Shown piece by piece: positions 1-11,512 of a DNA stretch of 64,000 bases (position 1 is the stretch's first letter; each line of letters begins with the position of its first letter). The position numbers and the translations under genes were made by a program. The stretch is taken from the NCBI RefSeq assembly GCF_000321225.1, contig NW_004451660.1, positions 358,553-422,552 of the forward strand, given 5' to 3'. Under the pieces are notes generated by a model. The model saw only the letters and a program-made list of their open reading frames with translations. It searched no databases and had not been told where the DNA came from. This DNA is from Odobenus rosmarus divergens. Lineage: Eukaryota > Chordata > Mammalia > Carnivora > Odobenidae.

Positions 1-143
1 GGCTCCTTCAGACTATCTGAGGTCCGAGGTGGAGTTTGGAGGTTGAGCCTAATGACCTCGTGTTGGCAAGCCCTCTGAAGTCACAGGGGCATGGGAGAAT
101 TGGGCAGAGAAATCTTGCCATCCCTTTAAGAATTACGCTTTAG

Positions 144-337
144 GGGGCACCTGGGTGGCTTAGTTGGTTAAGCGTCTGCCTTTGGCTCAGATCATGATCC
201 CAGAGTCCTGGGATCGAGCCCCACATCAGGCTCCCAGCTCATCAGGAAGCCTGCTTTTCCCTTTCCCTTTGCCGCCCCGCCCCCCGCTTGAGCGCGTGCT
301 CTCTCTCTCTCAAATAAATAAATAAAATCTTTAAAAA
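144..337 (+). mobile_element. SINEC (CAN SINE), full length
   Basis: The head GGGGCACCTGGGTGGCTTAG is followed by the tRNA-like A and B box region, a CT-rich stretch and an AATAAATAAATAAAATCTTT tail. A 16-bp TSD flanks it: AAGAATTACGCTTTAG at 128-143 and AAGAATTACACTTTAG at 338-353 (one mismatch). The head matches the younger form with GCGTCTGCCTTTGGCTCAG. It is non-autonomous and moved by L1 machinery. Confidence 0.95.
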
Positions 338-640
338 AAGAATTACACTTTAGCTGTGCTTGTTGATTTCACAGGAAATGTGGGGGCCATGGCCAGCATA
401 GCATGGGCGTAAATGCAGCACCCTGCCAAGTCCCCCTCCTACACATGCACAGGAATCCGACACTCAGAGGAGGAAGACAGGCAGAAAGTGAGAATCACTG
501 CCCTTGGGAAAGCATCAACCCACTCAAGACCTTTTTGTGCATTTCTAAAAGGTGTGTAATTTCATTATATGTAATAGAGGCTTCATTGGACTTAATGAGC
601 TAGCCTCAAAGAACTTCATGCTGTTTCTCATATAAGCTCC

Positions 641-870
641 AATAGTAATAGCTAGAGTTACTCTTCCTCCAATTTATTGAGTCTCTTCGGCCAGGTACTG
701 TACTAGACATTTAATATATGTAATTTTTTTTCATCCTACGAACTAACCCTTAATACTACAGTTGAGGAAACTGAATCAAAGAGATTAGGTAACTTTTCCA
801 AGACCACATAGCTAGTAAGTCTTAGTACATCCAGGACTGGAACAGAGGACTGTTAGACTCAAAACATTCT
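641..870 (-). mobile_element. MIR SINE, antisense
   Basis: The stretch reads as the reverse complement of MIR: GCCAGGTACTGTACTAGAC, then a coastal block ending in GAGGAAACTGAATCAAAGAG, and ACATAGCTAGTAAGTC. It is diverged, as expected of this ancient mammalian SINE. No TSD can be recognised. Confidence 0.85.
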
Positions 871-984
871 CCTCTTTAATAAACTTTGTACTGTCATGCT
901 GCATAACATTTTATACAACAATCAGGACCAATGGTCTGAAACCAAAGAATATCTGAAAATAGGGCTTCCATGGAAAATGCACTA

Positions 985-1110
985 AAGTAAAAGCTTTATG
1001 AAGTCAGGGACATGGCTTGTTGGGATCCCTCCTCTGTCCCCAGCACCTGGAGCAGTGACTGACACAGAAGATATTGAATAACTTTGAGTACATTGAATGA
1101 ATGAAAGGAT
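985..1110 (+). mobile_element. L2 LINE 3' end
   Basis: GTCAGGGACATGGCTTG, CCCCAGCACCTGGAGCAGTG and a terminal TTGAATGAATGAAAGG follow the 3' end of L2 (regulated-looking phrase order of gain, 'CCCAGCACC', 'GTGACTGACACA', TGAATGAATGA). Only the last roughly 125 bp are present. Confidence 0.8.
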
Positions 1111-1267
1111 AAGTGAATCAACTTAAAGACTTACTTCGAACCAAGAAAAACAATAAATCCAGAGAACTCTATACACTGAGTTAAGAAGAAAGGTACTATT
1201 TGTTATAGAACCAATGGCTTGGGAAATGCAATCTATAAGGAGAGCTAAGAGAGAGCCAATTTATTAG

Positions 1268-1419
1268 ACCAATGCTTCTCAAACTTTAATGTTCTTCCAA
1301 ATCACCTGGAGATCTTGTCATAATGCAGATTTTGATTCAGTACCGGTGGGGCATAGAATTCTGCATCCTTAGCAAGACCCATGCTGCAGATTCAAAGATT
1401 CTCTTTTGAGTAGCAAGGA
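1268..1419 (+). mobile_element. MER5A (hAT-Charlie) near full length
   Basis: It begins near AATGCTTCTCAAACTTTAAT, contains AATCACCTGGAGATCTTGTC and TTTTGATTCAGTACC, and ends at CTTTTGAGTAGCAAGG. These fit the non-autonomous hAT element MER5A, roughly 150 of the usual 189 bp, with internal deletions. No transposase is present, as normal for the family. Confidence 0.8.
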
Positions 1420-1770
1420 TGGACTTTTCTGGATGGCAGAAATTATTCTCAAGGTATTTCTCCCTTAGGATCTGGGGCACAGGCACCCTGGCTTGCTCAG
1501 AACAACACTGAATGCAATTAGCATAAACAATCACACCTGATGTTATCGATTAACATATACAAGCCCTCCACTGAATTATTTCTTTTACCTCAGCTGGTGG
1601 CTGGTTTCACTTAAGGATAATTCACCAAACATCAGCAACTTTTGACCATCTGCCAGAGCTTCCCCCAGATGAGCTCCAGGCCCCTACTATTAGAAAAAGT
1701 AAGAGGCCAAGCCTATATTTATCGCTCTACCAATTTTCTCCTTATTCTTCTCTTCCATTTCCTCATACTC
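1420..1770. other. No gene or repeat recognised
   Basis: Plain AT-rich unique sequence. The only visible feature is a pyrimidine-rich run around 1733-1770 next to the inverted repeat that follows. Confidence 0.5.
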
Positions 1771-1821
1771 TCATCTTAGTGTGACCACCCCTCAGCACAT
1801 GTTCTCTGCTGAGAAATAATA
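1771..1821. repeat. Left arm of perfect 51-bp inverted repeat
   Basis: These 51 bases, starting TCATCTTAGTGTGACC and ending TGAGAAATAATA, are the exact reverse complement of 4936-4986. Identity stops abruptly at both ends. The arm itself contains a 7-bp stem, CTCAGCA with TGCTGAG, around a 9-nt loop. I do not recognise it as part of any repeat family. The arms bracket 3,114 bp. Confidence 0.95.
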
Positions 1822-2084
1822 TGCTCACAAATTACATTCCCTCTTAAGGACACCCTCCCCATACTACTGATGACGATGTGGTGATAATGATGCTGAACAC
1901 CTGAAGCAGATTTTAGACTGTTTCAGTAGTTAACAGTATTTCACTCTAAGTTGCCTATGACCATGGCTGCCATCCACTCTCAGCACTACATCTCCCCATA
2001 CTACATACAAATATGACCATGCTCCTTGTTGCCTGGTTCACTGTAGTTTGGTTCATTAAAAAAACCCTAATCCATTATACAGTA

Positions 2085-2205
2085 AATTTATAAGGACAGA
2101 GGCCTTATTATCTATTGTTGCTTACCATTGGCTCCCAATGCCTAGCAGAGTGTCTGACACATAATACGTGCTCAGTAAATATTTACTGAATGAATAAATG
2201 GTTGT
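2085..2205 (+). mobile_element. L2 LINE 3' end
   Basis: AAGGACAGAGGCCTTATTATC, then CTAGCAGAGTGTCTGACACA and TACTGAATGAATAAATGG match the L2 terminal segment in sense orientation. Only about 120 bp remain. It lies inside the segment bracketed by the 51-bp inverted repeat. Confidence 0.8.
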
Positions 2206-3080
2206 ATATTAAAAGAGATCTATATGCTTATGCTAGTAGACCTTTAGGGCAGTATTTCTTAAACTGAGTTTTAAGAAGTCATGAGAGAAATTTAAAAAAT
2301 ATTGTATTTTCATTTTGGAGATAATCCAAAAAGATTATTGTATAAGGAAGAATTTCTACAAGATTTCAGTGCTGGAGATGGATCTGTGTGTATGGTTGAA
2401 TCAGAGCCAACGGTAGTACTGGGAGGATAAAACAAAACAGAAATGTACAAGTGAAGTTTCTGCAGTAGTCCAAATAGAGAAAAGCAGAGGGACAATGTTC
2501 TAATTCGGCCTTCAGTGGTGTACACATTCAGGACTCAAGAATGCTGTTGCAATCGGCAGATTGTGAGCAGAAGATATTTTTGGGTAGAGGCCCATTGGTA
2601 TCATTTACCCATTTGGAACATATGGCATCTTATTTTGCCTTTGATATCAGTTACTCCAGGGAAGGACAATAGCAACAGGGGGAGCCCAGTGGCTTCTTTC
2701 TTTTGGATCAGTTTACAAAAATGAAGTTTTGCCAAATATCATTTTTCAGGAAGGAGGGAAAATTGGAACTGGGTCTAGACAGAACTCTCCCACATTCCTT
2801 TTTCTCCATTAGTTATGAGACTGGCACTCAAGGTATGAGTTGCAATAACACATGAAAGAACAACTGAGTAAACTCTTTTGCTCCTTCAAATTCAAATGGC
2901 ATCTCTCACCAGCACCAGCTCCACATAAGACCTACCTCCATTTTAGTGCATGGCTAATTATATCTGCAGACTAAATTACATGGTTTCAAATTTCAGAGTA
3001 TTATTCAGAAATGCCCCTCACATGTAACTTGGGGTTGGCCCAGTATCAATTTTAGGATAATAAAATGATGATCAGTTGTA
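2206..3080. other. No gene; unique sequence
   Basis: No exon or clear repeat is visible. CAGTATTTCTTAAACTGAG at about 2252 resembles the end of a hAT-type element, but no second end was found. Short open frames at 2310-2525 and 2515-2724 have no recognisable product. Confidence 0.5.
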
Positions 3081-3082
3081 AT

Positions 3083-3150
3083 GAGCCCTGAGTGTTACAT
3101 GCAACTGATGAATCACTAAATTCTACCTCTGAAACTAATAAAAAAAAATC
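3083..3150 (+). mobile_element. L1 3' UTR fragment
   Basis: GAGTGTTACATGCAACTGATG followed by AATCACTAAATTCTACCTC and CTGAAACTAATA plus an A-run is the 3' terminus of a carnivore L1 family. Only about 70 bp were inserted, a heavily 5'-truncated copy. Confidence 0.75.
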
Positions 3151-3985
3151 AACAGTTAATAAGTAAATACTGAAAACTGATACTGACATATTTTCCTTTG
3201 CTAAGCAATTATGGGAGGATGTATAATTTCCTGGTTTTATACTAAAAATTCTGGAATCAGATAAATATGAATTCACTACTTGTTCCAAGAAATACATCCT
3301 CTTGAACAAGAAGACTGTGAACCAAGCAAATACTTTATTCAACAAGACCAACACCTTGCTCATTAATAATCATATAAAGATCCTTATACTATGTGTCCAC
3401 TCATCCAAAACTCTTATGACATAAACTCAGTCCAATTCCAGCCATCTCCCCACCATGACCCACCATAAAATGATCCAGCCTGGGCTCAAAATCCCTAAAA
3501 TATCCCCTTTGATACACTATCAAGACTCCATCCAGATGGTGTTCTCACTTTACAACAGTAGATCTAATAAATTTAGCTTTGCTCAATTAACAGGTTATTC
3601 TGGTTGTCTTTTTGGGGAGTTGACAGTCAATAGCATTAAACAGCCAGAACTGCCCTAATCTCTGTGACAGAGTATAAAGGAGCAAGAGGTATATTTCCTA
3701 CCCTTAAGAACTTTATCCCCATGACAAAAATATATAAGTGCTACAAGAATTCAAAGATAGGAAACATCAGCGTCAACTACAGGATTCCAGGGAAGGTTCC
3801 AGAAGGACATGCTCTTATTAGCATTGAGGTGCCTTCAAGGCTAGTTTAGGATTTAAAACACATTTTTCAAAGCCTCCAAAATAATAAGAGTCCAGGACAC
3901 GCAACTGTGTCTCATTTTTCTCTTTGCAAATTCTATTGGCATTTTGTCCCAGCAAGGGCCTGGGAGGTACGGAAGCAAGGTGGAA
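3151..3985. other. No gene; unique AT-rich sequence
   Basis: The open frames here (3052-3363 on minus, 3455-3658 and 3664-3849 on plus) show no family motif, no splice-site context and no neighbouring exon. I see nothing else. Confidence 0.5.
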
Positions 3986-4160
3986 AAAAGCATACTGAGT
4001 AGTCAGGAGAGCTGGATTTCATGTCCAGCTCTTCACTAACTCACAATGTAACCTCCAAGGAGCCACCTGACACAGCTCAATTGTACTTACTCTCACAAAT
4101 GTGTGAGTTGGATTACATAATCTCTAAAATCACTTTCAGTGTCAATGGTTTAGAATTCTA
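3986..4160 (+). mobile_element. MIR-type SINE
   Basis: The order AGTCAGGAGAGCTGGATTTC, CTCTTCACTAACTCACAATG, then GTGAGTTGGATTACATAATC and TCTAAAATCACTTTCAGTG follows the MIR variant in which the 3' part reads 'ttggactagatgatctctaaggtccc'. Diverged but consistent over about 170 bp. Confidence 0.7.
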
Positions 4161-4769
4161 ATTTACATCCCTTATTTACATGCAAAATATTTGTAGTTTG
4201 CTTTATAAATCAGCAAAATCCAAAGACAATAAAGCAGTTTGAAAGTGTATATTGTGTCAGTGTCTTTGCTCTGTTTGCATTTATAGATGCATAGTGTGTG
4301 ATGTATATGACTCATATAAATGCTAAAAGAATACTTGACATAATGTATGTGCAGAAAGCTATACTGCAGACCTGTTCTGCTTGCTCAGGGGAAGTCATCT
4401 CATTTAACCTATTTTGGACTATACCGAAATGGAAGATGTTTTATTTCCATAATACGAAGTTATTTCAGACTTAGATTAAGATGGAATGAATCATATGTGA
4501 ATTCCATAAATTGATGAAGAAGGCTCAAATTCACAAATAGAATGGAGAATTCAATGGTAAAGGAAAATGGAATTGCTTGTCTAAGTCAATAAGGCATACC
4601 TGCATGTTGTTCCCTTTCTTCACGTCTTTTATATTGAGACATCTAGTTGTCTGCATTCACACTGGCCAAGAGAAAAACTGTGATATCAGAGCCATCCACC
4701 TAAAACATATGATGCTCAAAAACCTAGAACGGGCCCAAGGGGGGAGAAGAGACACATGGCACTGACCTA
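4161..4769. other. No gene or repeat recognised
   Basis: Unique sequence between MIR and the LTR remnant. The 62-codon frame at 4577-4765 has no recognisable feature. Confidence 0.5.
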
Positions 4770-4930
4770 GACCTAGCCTGTATCTTGGAGTCTACATGCA
4801 GCTGTGCCAGTCTAGATGAGCCAATCCCCACAGGTCCACAGATGCTTGGTTGAGAATTAGGGATTGTTGTTTGAAGCCACTGAGTTTTCCAGATGGTTTG
4901 GAGTAATGGGGAAGTGGCTAAGTAACAGAT
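4770..4930 (+). mobile_element. MLT1-type LTR, 3' remnant
   Basis: GGATTGTTGTTTGAAGCCAC and TGAGTTTTCCAGATGGTTTG followed by AAGTGGCTAAGTAACAG fit the 3' end of an MLT1-class ERVL-MaLR solo LTR. It ends a few bases before the right arm of the 51-bp inverted repeat. No internal coding region is present. Confidence 0.65.
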
Positions 4931-4935
4931 GAAAT

Positions 4936-4986
4936 TATTATTTCTCAGCAGAGAACATGTGCTGAGGGGTGGTCACACTAAGATGA
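4936..4986. repeat. Right arm of perfect 51-bp inverted repeat
   Basis: Exact reverse complement of 1771-1821, checked base by base. The bases just outside (4935 and 4987) already mismatch the partner flanks. It abuts the LTR remnant on its left and AT-rich unique sequence on its right. Confidence 0.95.
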
Positions 4987-6189
4987 ATAAGGGAATAAAA
5001 ATAAATAGTTCTTCTGCTTGAGCCAGTAATGCAGACGATTTCCATTCTGCAGACCTAGCTATCCGTGTGGAAACATACATAGATACATACATACATATAA
5101 GGGCTAGTAAAATGTACCCAAGTTTGAGGTGGGGGGAGAGGAAAAAGTAATTTTTTAAATTTAATTACTTAAAACCACATTTTAAGTAATGATAGTAAAT
5201 AATAGCAATAATAAATCAAAAAAGCACTGGTGTAAGTGGCATTCGATATTTCTAAGCTAATATTAACTGATCTTAATTCAGGAAAATATACTATTTTAAA
5301 AAGTAATTACAGGAAGGTACATCCAAGGGAAAAGAAAGACTTTCTGGGGCAAAACACCACAAAGGAAAAAAGAGAGGCCATCTTGCTTTGGCAAAATCAT
5401 TGTGAATATGAAATCAGGGGAGGAAAACAACAACATCTACCTTTGTCTGAGTTTACTTCACAGTCTAGTGGCCTATATAAAATGGTTATATAAGAGCAAA
5501 GCAATTTAAAATTATATTCCTGAGAGAAAATCTATAACAAAAAAGTCTGTAAACTTTTGGAGAAGATTTCTATATAGATTCAACATACAAATAAAGAAAA
5601 TGGCTAAGTGCCACTGTCATAAGTTTCTCTCAGATTCTCTTAAGATGTTACACGGACTTTGGTCTCAGCCCAGACTTATTTTGGTTTTGAAACTTAATAA
5701 CCTGCTTTGGAGTTGAGATTAGAGGAACATCCTTTTGAACATATATTATTTATACATTTTATTAGCATTCTAAAAGTTCATGGAGGAATCAGCTGAGAAA
5801 GACTATCTGACTGGTCATTTGAGTCCTTAATGACTTTTAAAATATGGCCTGCCCCTGGGAGAAAATGGTTATAGAAAAAAAAAAGAAAAAGAAAAAAGCA
5901 ATTTCAGAAAGGGAACGCAGTCCAGGGTCTGCTGTAAGAGAATACATAGCTAACACCCTGTTCTCCTTTGCCACCTTCTGGCTTTCCTATTACGGTGAAT
6001 CAAAGTTCAATTCTTACAATAACTGAGGTCTCGGCTTTAACTTAAGTCCTCCGTCCCTCACCATGCATGCCCAATCATTTGCCAAATCATATCTCTGCTA
6101 GGCCATGTATATGCCCCATGCCATCACCCTCACTCTGACCTCATTTCTTCCCATTGGCTCTACCACAACAGGCTATTGTGAAAGATGAC
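4987..6189. other. No gene; two short low-complexity tracts
   Basis: There is a degenerate CATA/GATA tetranucleotide tract at 5072-5098 and a purine-only A-rich tract at 5873-5900. The short frames at 5236-5493 and 5844-6026 (the second with a run of lysines encoded by the A-rich tract) are not credible genes. Confidence 0.5.
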
Positions 6190-6630
6190 AAAAAATGGCC
6201 ACAGTAACTCCCATCAAAGGTGAGGTCATTTCCCTATCCCCTGAACATGCACTAGCCATGTGATCTCCTTTGACCAAAAGAATGTGGTAGAAATGGTGTA
6301 GTGTTGGTTCTGAGCTTTGACCTCAAGACCTTCCAGTCTTCCATGGGTGGAAACTGCCACCATCATGTAAACATGCCCAGGCTAATATGTTAGATAATGA
6401 GAGACACATGGCTCCGTCATTGCTATCACCCCAGCCACAGCCAGCCAACCCCAAAATAAAGAACTATCCTGATGACCAACAGCTGACACAGGTGCACGAG
6501 AGAGCCCAGCAAACAACCACCTAGCAGACCACAGGCCAAATGGCCAACTCCTAGTATAATGAGGTAAAAGCAGAACAGTTGTTTTCAGTCACAAAATAGT
6601 TATGGTTTGTCCTGAAGTAGTTTGCTACAC
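6190..6630 (+). mobile_element. MLT1-type LTR (ERVL-MaLR)
   Basis: In order: CATGTGATCTCCTTTGACC, AAAGAATGTGGTAGAAATGG, GTTCTGAGCTTTGACCTCAAG, GGAAACTGCCACCATCATG, an AATAAA near 6457 and GTTTTCAGTCACAAAATAG near the end. This is the diverged layout of an old MLT1 (J/K-like) LTR. It is a solo LTR and codes for nothing. Confidence 0.7.
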
Positions 6631-6959
6631 AGTAAGTTCTAAACTGGTGTAGCTACTAAGTCATCCACTCATATTAGCACATTACTTCCAATCTGTTGAA
6701 AGGATCACGGAACTGAAGGTCTAAGAATCTTAAAAAGCAAGAAATAGCAGGATATAAAGATGACAAGAAATTCTCGGGGACTGAGGGTGAAAACAAGATG
6801 ATAGAAAAACAAGGAAAATAGTTGAAAAATAACAAGACCATTTTCAGAACCTTTCTATTTCCATCACCCTAGCTCTTGCATGTTCTTCCCTTCCTCTCCC
6901 TAGAAATGGAAACCAAGTGTTTATTGAAAAGAAGACAATGTATTGGTCTGAGCTCATCA
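6631..6959. other. No gene or repeat recognised
   Basis: Unique purine-rich sequence between the LTR and the MIR copy; nothing else visible. Confidence 0.5.
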
Positions 6960-7170
6960 TCATAATTAGCACAAATGTGTAGAGTATGTTCATTATGTGC
7001 CCAACATAAGGCTAAGTGCTTTGTGCTTATGACTTCATTTAATCATTGCAACAACCTTAAGAGATAGTATAATTATCATTTTCATTTTACTAATAAGAAA
7101 ATGGAAGCACAAAGAAGTCACTTGCTGCAGCTCATACAGTAAAGGGCATAAAAGTGCCTTAACCCCGGGG
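6960..7170 (-). mobile_element. MIR SINE, antisense
   Basis: TATGTGCCCAACATAAGGC, TTCATTTAATCATTGCAACAA and TTTTACTAATAAGAAAATGG with GCAGCTCATACAGTAAAGGG give the reverse complement of the MIR core and 3' part. Confidence 0.8.
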
Positions 7171-7384
7171 GATCAGTCACTGCAGCCTGCCCTCTTCATC
7201 AGCCTGCTTCCCCCCCTTCAACACTTGGTTGGAGCTCAGGAGCCTACTCGCACAGGTCCGACCATTCCCAGTTTTTATGGGGCTTCTTCACGTAACCCTT
7301 TGGCCTCTACAGGCATCTGACATACTCTGTACTCCTCATCCTTGTTTAGCATAGTGATTCTGGGGGCCTTCAATCCACTAATGC

Positions 7385-7505
7385 CTGCATTCCACCCCCA
7401 GAGAATCCAATTTAATTGGTTTAAAGTACGGCCTGGACATCAGCATTTAAAAAATCTCCCCACATTACTCTAATGTATAGCCAAGGTTGAGGATAACTGG
7501 CGCAA
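7385..7505 (+). mobile_element. MER5A (hAT-Charlie) fragment
   Basis: CCACCCCCAGAGAATCCAAT, TTAATTGGTTTAAAGTACGG, CCTGGACATCAGCATTT and CTAATGTATAGCCAAGGTTG match the second half of a MER5A-type element. The first half is weak or missing. Confidence 0.75.
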
Positions 7506-9184
7506 AGGGATGAGAGATTATTCATTCATTCCCCACCCCACCCCCCACCTGAAGAAGGGTACTTATAAGAAGTAGCTTATTGATCAAAAATCAAATCAGG
7601 TTACAGTAGAACCAGCAACACTTGAAGGTAGAAAAGGAGGCCACCTCCCTGACATGATTTTATGCTCCTGGCCAAAAACGCCTTTCTCTATGCCATACTA
7701 CCTGAAATTCTACCGTGGGGAAGAGTTAAAGCTTTTATCACGGTATTCTTCCACCATCATCTTTTTAAAATACAAAATCCCCACAGTGAGGATAAACTTG
7801 CTCATGTAATTCTTACAGCCATGTCTGTTCATTTCCCAGATCACTCTTCTTAGGACAGCAAGTTTGGATCGGGGTACTGAGGGAGAAGGAAGTTTGATTG
7901 TTAAAGAGACACTTGCTTTTGAATCATGGGTCACTACTCTTCGGAGTCTTGGCCAAGCTAGTGAACAGAGGAAAGAAATCTGAGGACTTCTGACAGTGTG
8001 TGAGAGAGAAGGGGATGACTGGAGCTAGCAGGCAGGAGTAAGGGGCAGTAAGACATGGAGGATGGCGGAGCATTGCTTTTACTTGAGCCTGGAGTCTGAA
8101 GACAGTATTTATTCCTTTTTTCTTTTTCTCATAACATCTGTTTGTTCACTCATTTGCGAAATGTGCATAAAGTATCTGCAGTATAAAAAATACAACTGAA
8201 AATACAAAGATGTCAAAGATATATGCCCTCCGGGTGTATAAAATCTTAAACAACTTTCAACAACATTGTGATAAAACAGAGAAAATAAGATCGAATCTCA
8301 TTCAGTTTTCTTAAATTCGAGAGCCTAAAATAAATGCATAACTTTGGGTGGACTGAATTACTGTCTAATAATCTTTTGTAATTTACAATAATTTTCGTTT
8401 TGATAATTTTAAGTCCTGAAATGGAAACTAAATCACGGAGAAACACTTCTCATTTTGAACTAAAGCAGGGCCCTAGAAGTGGAAGAATTTACTGACGGCT
8501 TTTCTTTTTTTATAACCAACAAAGTCTTTATGAAATATAAATCAATATTAGAGACCAAAATTAAATTCAAAGCTCCAGAAACTTAACCTAGACTAATGGA
8601 GGGCTTGACAACTTCAGCAGAACAAAGGGAATTTTTCTTTCATCTCAAGTATATATGAAACTAATTCTCCTAAAGAGAGTGAAAGTATTGATTTTCACGT
8701 GTTTGGTGAGACCTAATATAATCTCTGACCTTTTAGCAAGAGTCACTACCTTACAGTCAAGGCAACAGTGACAATGGTGATAGCATGTTGAAAAAGAGAC
8801 AAACGAACAGCTCAAAAAGAATTATCATATGGAAAAAAGAAGCTATATGTCTTAATAATCATAAGGATCGTAGAGGACCAAGAACTTGAAAAAGGTGGAC
8901 AATTACAACAAACTGTCGAGAGGTTCCTCAAAATCTGAATGAACTGGAAAAGATTTCCCTTTCCAGTCTGTTGCCATTTCTGAAACTTCTAGTTACTTAC
9001 TCCTTTGACAGTCTCCTGAAGAAATGAACATTTTAACTGCTCTAAAAACTATATAGAATGAGAGGAATGAACCATTTGAATTGTAAGGTCATATAGGGCT
9101 GCAATTAGAAATAATGTAGAGTGTCTTGTCCAGCTATGTACCCACTACCCACACATTATAGGTAGGAGGAGTTGAATAAAGATT
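7506..9184. other. No gene; 1.7 kb unique sequence
   Basis: I see no repeat family and no credible exon. Small frames on both strands at 7662-7934 overlap each other and carry no motif. Composition is AT-rich and CpG-poor. Confidence 0.5.
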
Positions 9185-9298
9185 GCAGGGCCCCAATCTG
9201 AAAGATTCTGGTTTAATTATTCTATGTTGGCACCTGGGAATCTGTACTCTGGGTGACTCTGTTGAGAGTTATCTGAAGTCCACACTTGGAGAAACCCT
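9185..9298 (+). mobile_element. MER5A-like (hAT-Charlie) fragment
   Basis: GGGCCCCAATCTGAAAGATT, CTGGTTTAATTATTCTATG and ACCTGGGAATCTGTACTCTG, ending in CCACACTTGGAGAAACC, follow the last two thirds of MER5A. It is strongly diverged. Confidence 0.6.
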
Positions 9299-11300
9299 TC
9301 TCTCTTCTTTGCATATTATAAATGATGACATAGAGGGTAAGAATGCAAACTGCATATTTGGAGAGTAGAGAAAAACCTTTGTAATACCTTTCAGGGATTC
9401 CTCCTAGATTCAATCAAATATATAGACTTGCAAGACTATGACAGTTCACATTTGCCACGAGTCTACTTAGAACATATGGGTCAGGGGACAGAGGTCCCTT
9501 CCAAGAGAATCAGTGCAGCAGTTCATGTATAGGACAGTTTACACAGTCTTGGGAGCTACCCCCTCCCCAGGTGACACAGTTCAAGTTCAAGGAGACAGTT
9601 TCACATCAGGCGGCTGGGTAACTGACCTGAATTAGAACACATCTCAGTCCTCACAGACACCAATATCACTTGGAACAACTCTACTGGCAGAGTTTCCAAA
9701 GTCCTCCAAGGGACCTGCCCCATATCAAGAGTCCCTGTACATAAGTAAGCCGAAAGCTATGACTTTAGCACATGTATTTATGGTACTTCCCAGTCCAGAT
9801 GCATTTTACCCATTAGGAGGCATTTTTACCTAGTAAAATAGCTGACACATAACCATCCTACCTGGTTTCTAGCTTAGCAAAATTAGCCATAAATCACTTT
9901 CTTCTGCAACATAGGTTTTGTTAACACAAAAGTCATAAGTACAATTCCCAAAATGATATTTTTTATGTGGCTCTACCTAAAGGGCTATTGCTATATCATC
10001 CCACTTTTACAGAGAAATGCCAGGGAAGGGAGAATGAAGTAGTACAAAAAAGCCCTTCTTTTTTTTTTAACAGTAACTTTCACAAAACTCAGTGCAAGTC
10101 CCTATGTGGTCTAGAAGGTGCCTCAGGAGATTTGCCTCCCCTTTCCCTCACTTTATGAGCTAGAAGTCTCACTCCACAAGAAAAAACAAGTTTTCAACTT
10201 GGGCAAGTCAACTGTATTTCCTAGTTTCCTTTTCAAACTTTCCCTAAATTCACACCTCCACTGCCATTCTGTTTTGTTTTAGTTTGGTGTTTTGATGTGT
10301 TAATTTCAAGCAACTGAAGAGGAGGTATTTACATATGCATACAGCTGGAACGTATTAACATTTGACAAAAATCTAAAGACCATGTAAAATACTTCTTAGT
10401 AGTCTCTAAATACTAATGAATAAAGTTTCAAATAGCTTTCATTTTCTGAATGGAGTCAGATAAAGATAACCAAGATCCATTTCTCTAAGATTCTTCTGAT
10501 ATAGAAATGTGCATTGTAAATTTCTAAGGGGGGGGATTAAGCATGCAGCATTCTCTAAACTTGTTTGATCATGGAACCCTTTTTGAACAGAACACTCACT
10601 TGACATATAACATGAAAAATACTAGAACAGGCATTTTCTTTGCAGTGCCTCTAAACATTGAGTACTTTTGGAAAAGGGTTTGTTTCAATTTAATTGTGTG
10701 AATGTGCCAAGAATTTCTGAATTAGAAAAAAAAAAATGCCTGCAATCCTCACATAATACCAATTCTCCTACTGGGAACTTAAACTATAATGGCCAGGGCT
10801 ATTCATTCTACATTAGTTATTTTTATTAAGATGGTCTCCATTAATCAGAAAAAGACTTTGTGGAGAGTATCTAATACAAACTATGTGAAACACTGCTGAC
10901 TTCAACTTCCAATAAATAATGCTTACTTCCTAGAACAGGTTTTAGGGTGAACAGGGTGAAAATTTTAGGGTGAAAATTATCATTTTCACTCATGACCGTA
11001 AGGACTATAAGAAATTACAACAGTCTTGAGATGAAAAGCTACATTTTGGACAAAAAATAAAATCTCTTGGTCTCAGACTGGTTTAAGAATAAAGATAAAA
11101 CAAAATCAGAAACACCAAAGACAAAATCAAAAAACTTTGTCAGGATACAACTCTTAACCCTGTAATATCCCGCTGGGAATTGAAAATCTTTTGAGATCAA
11201 AGAAAATAATTATCATTGCAAGGGGTTTCTTTCTTTTAATCTACTTATAAGAGAAAGGCACTGTGAGGGGACTTAACAGGTCTTGCCAGATTTTACAATC
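9299..11300. other. No gene; 2 kb mostly unique
   Basis: CATTCTCTAAACTTGTTTG at about 10548 with ATCATGGAACCC resembles a hAT terminal region, but I could not define the element. A short local duplication of TTTTAGGGTGA lies at 10938-10978. There are homopolymer runs (T8 near 10063, G8 near 10530, A10 near 10727). Confidence 0.5.
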
Positions 11301-11315
11301 AAGAACACTACTTGG

Positions 11316-11497
11316 GGGCGCCTGGGTGGCTCAGTTGGTTAAGCGACTGCCTTTGGCTCAGGTCATGATCCTGGAGTCCCGGGATTGAATTGGCATCGCA
11401 GGGAGTCTGCTTCTCCCCCTCACCCTCCCCCCTTTCATGTGCTCTCTCTCTCTCTCTCTCATTCTCTCAAATAAATAAATAAAATCTTATAAAAAAA
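11316..11497 (+). mobile_element. SINEC, younger form, perfect TSD
   Basis: Head GGGCGCCTGGGTGGCTCAG, GCGACTGCCTTTGGCTCAGG, then GGTCATGATCCTGGAGTCCC, a (TC)n tract and AATAAATAAATAAAATCTT. The 15-bp TSD AAGAACACTACTTGG is identical at 11301-11315 and 11498-11512, which suggests a fairly recent insertion. Confidence 0.97.
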
Positions 11498-11512
11498 AAG
11501 AACACTACTTGG

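Noticed and set aside
6190..6630. Possible endogenous retrovirus with coding content
   Set aside because: Only solo LTR sequence of the MaLR class is visible here and at the other LTR sites; no gag, pol or env-like frame was found anywhere in the window.
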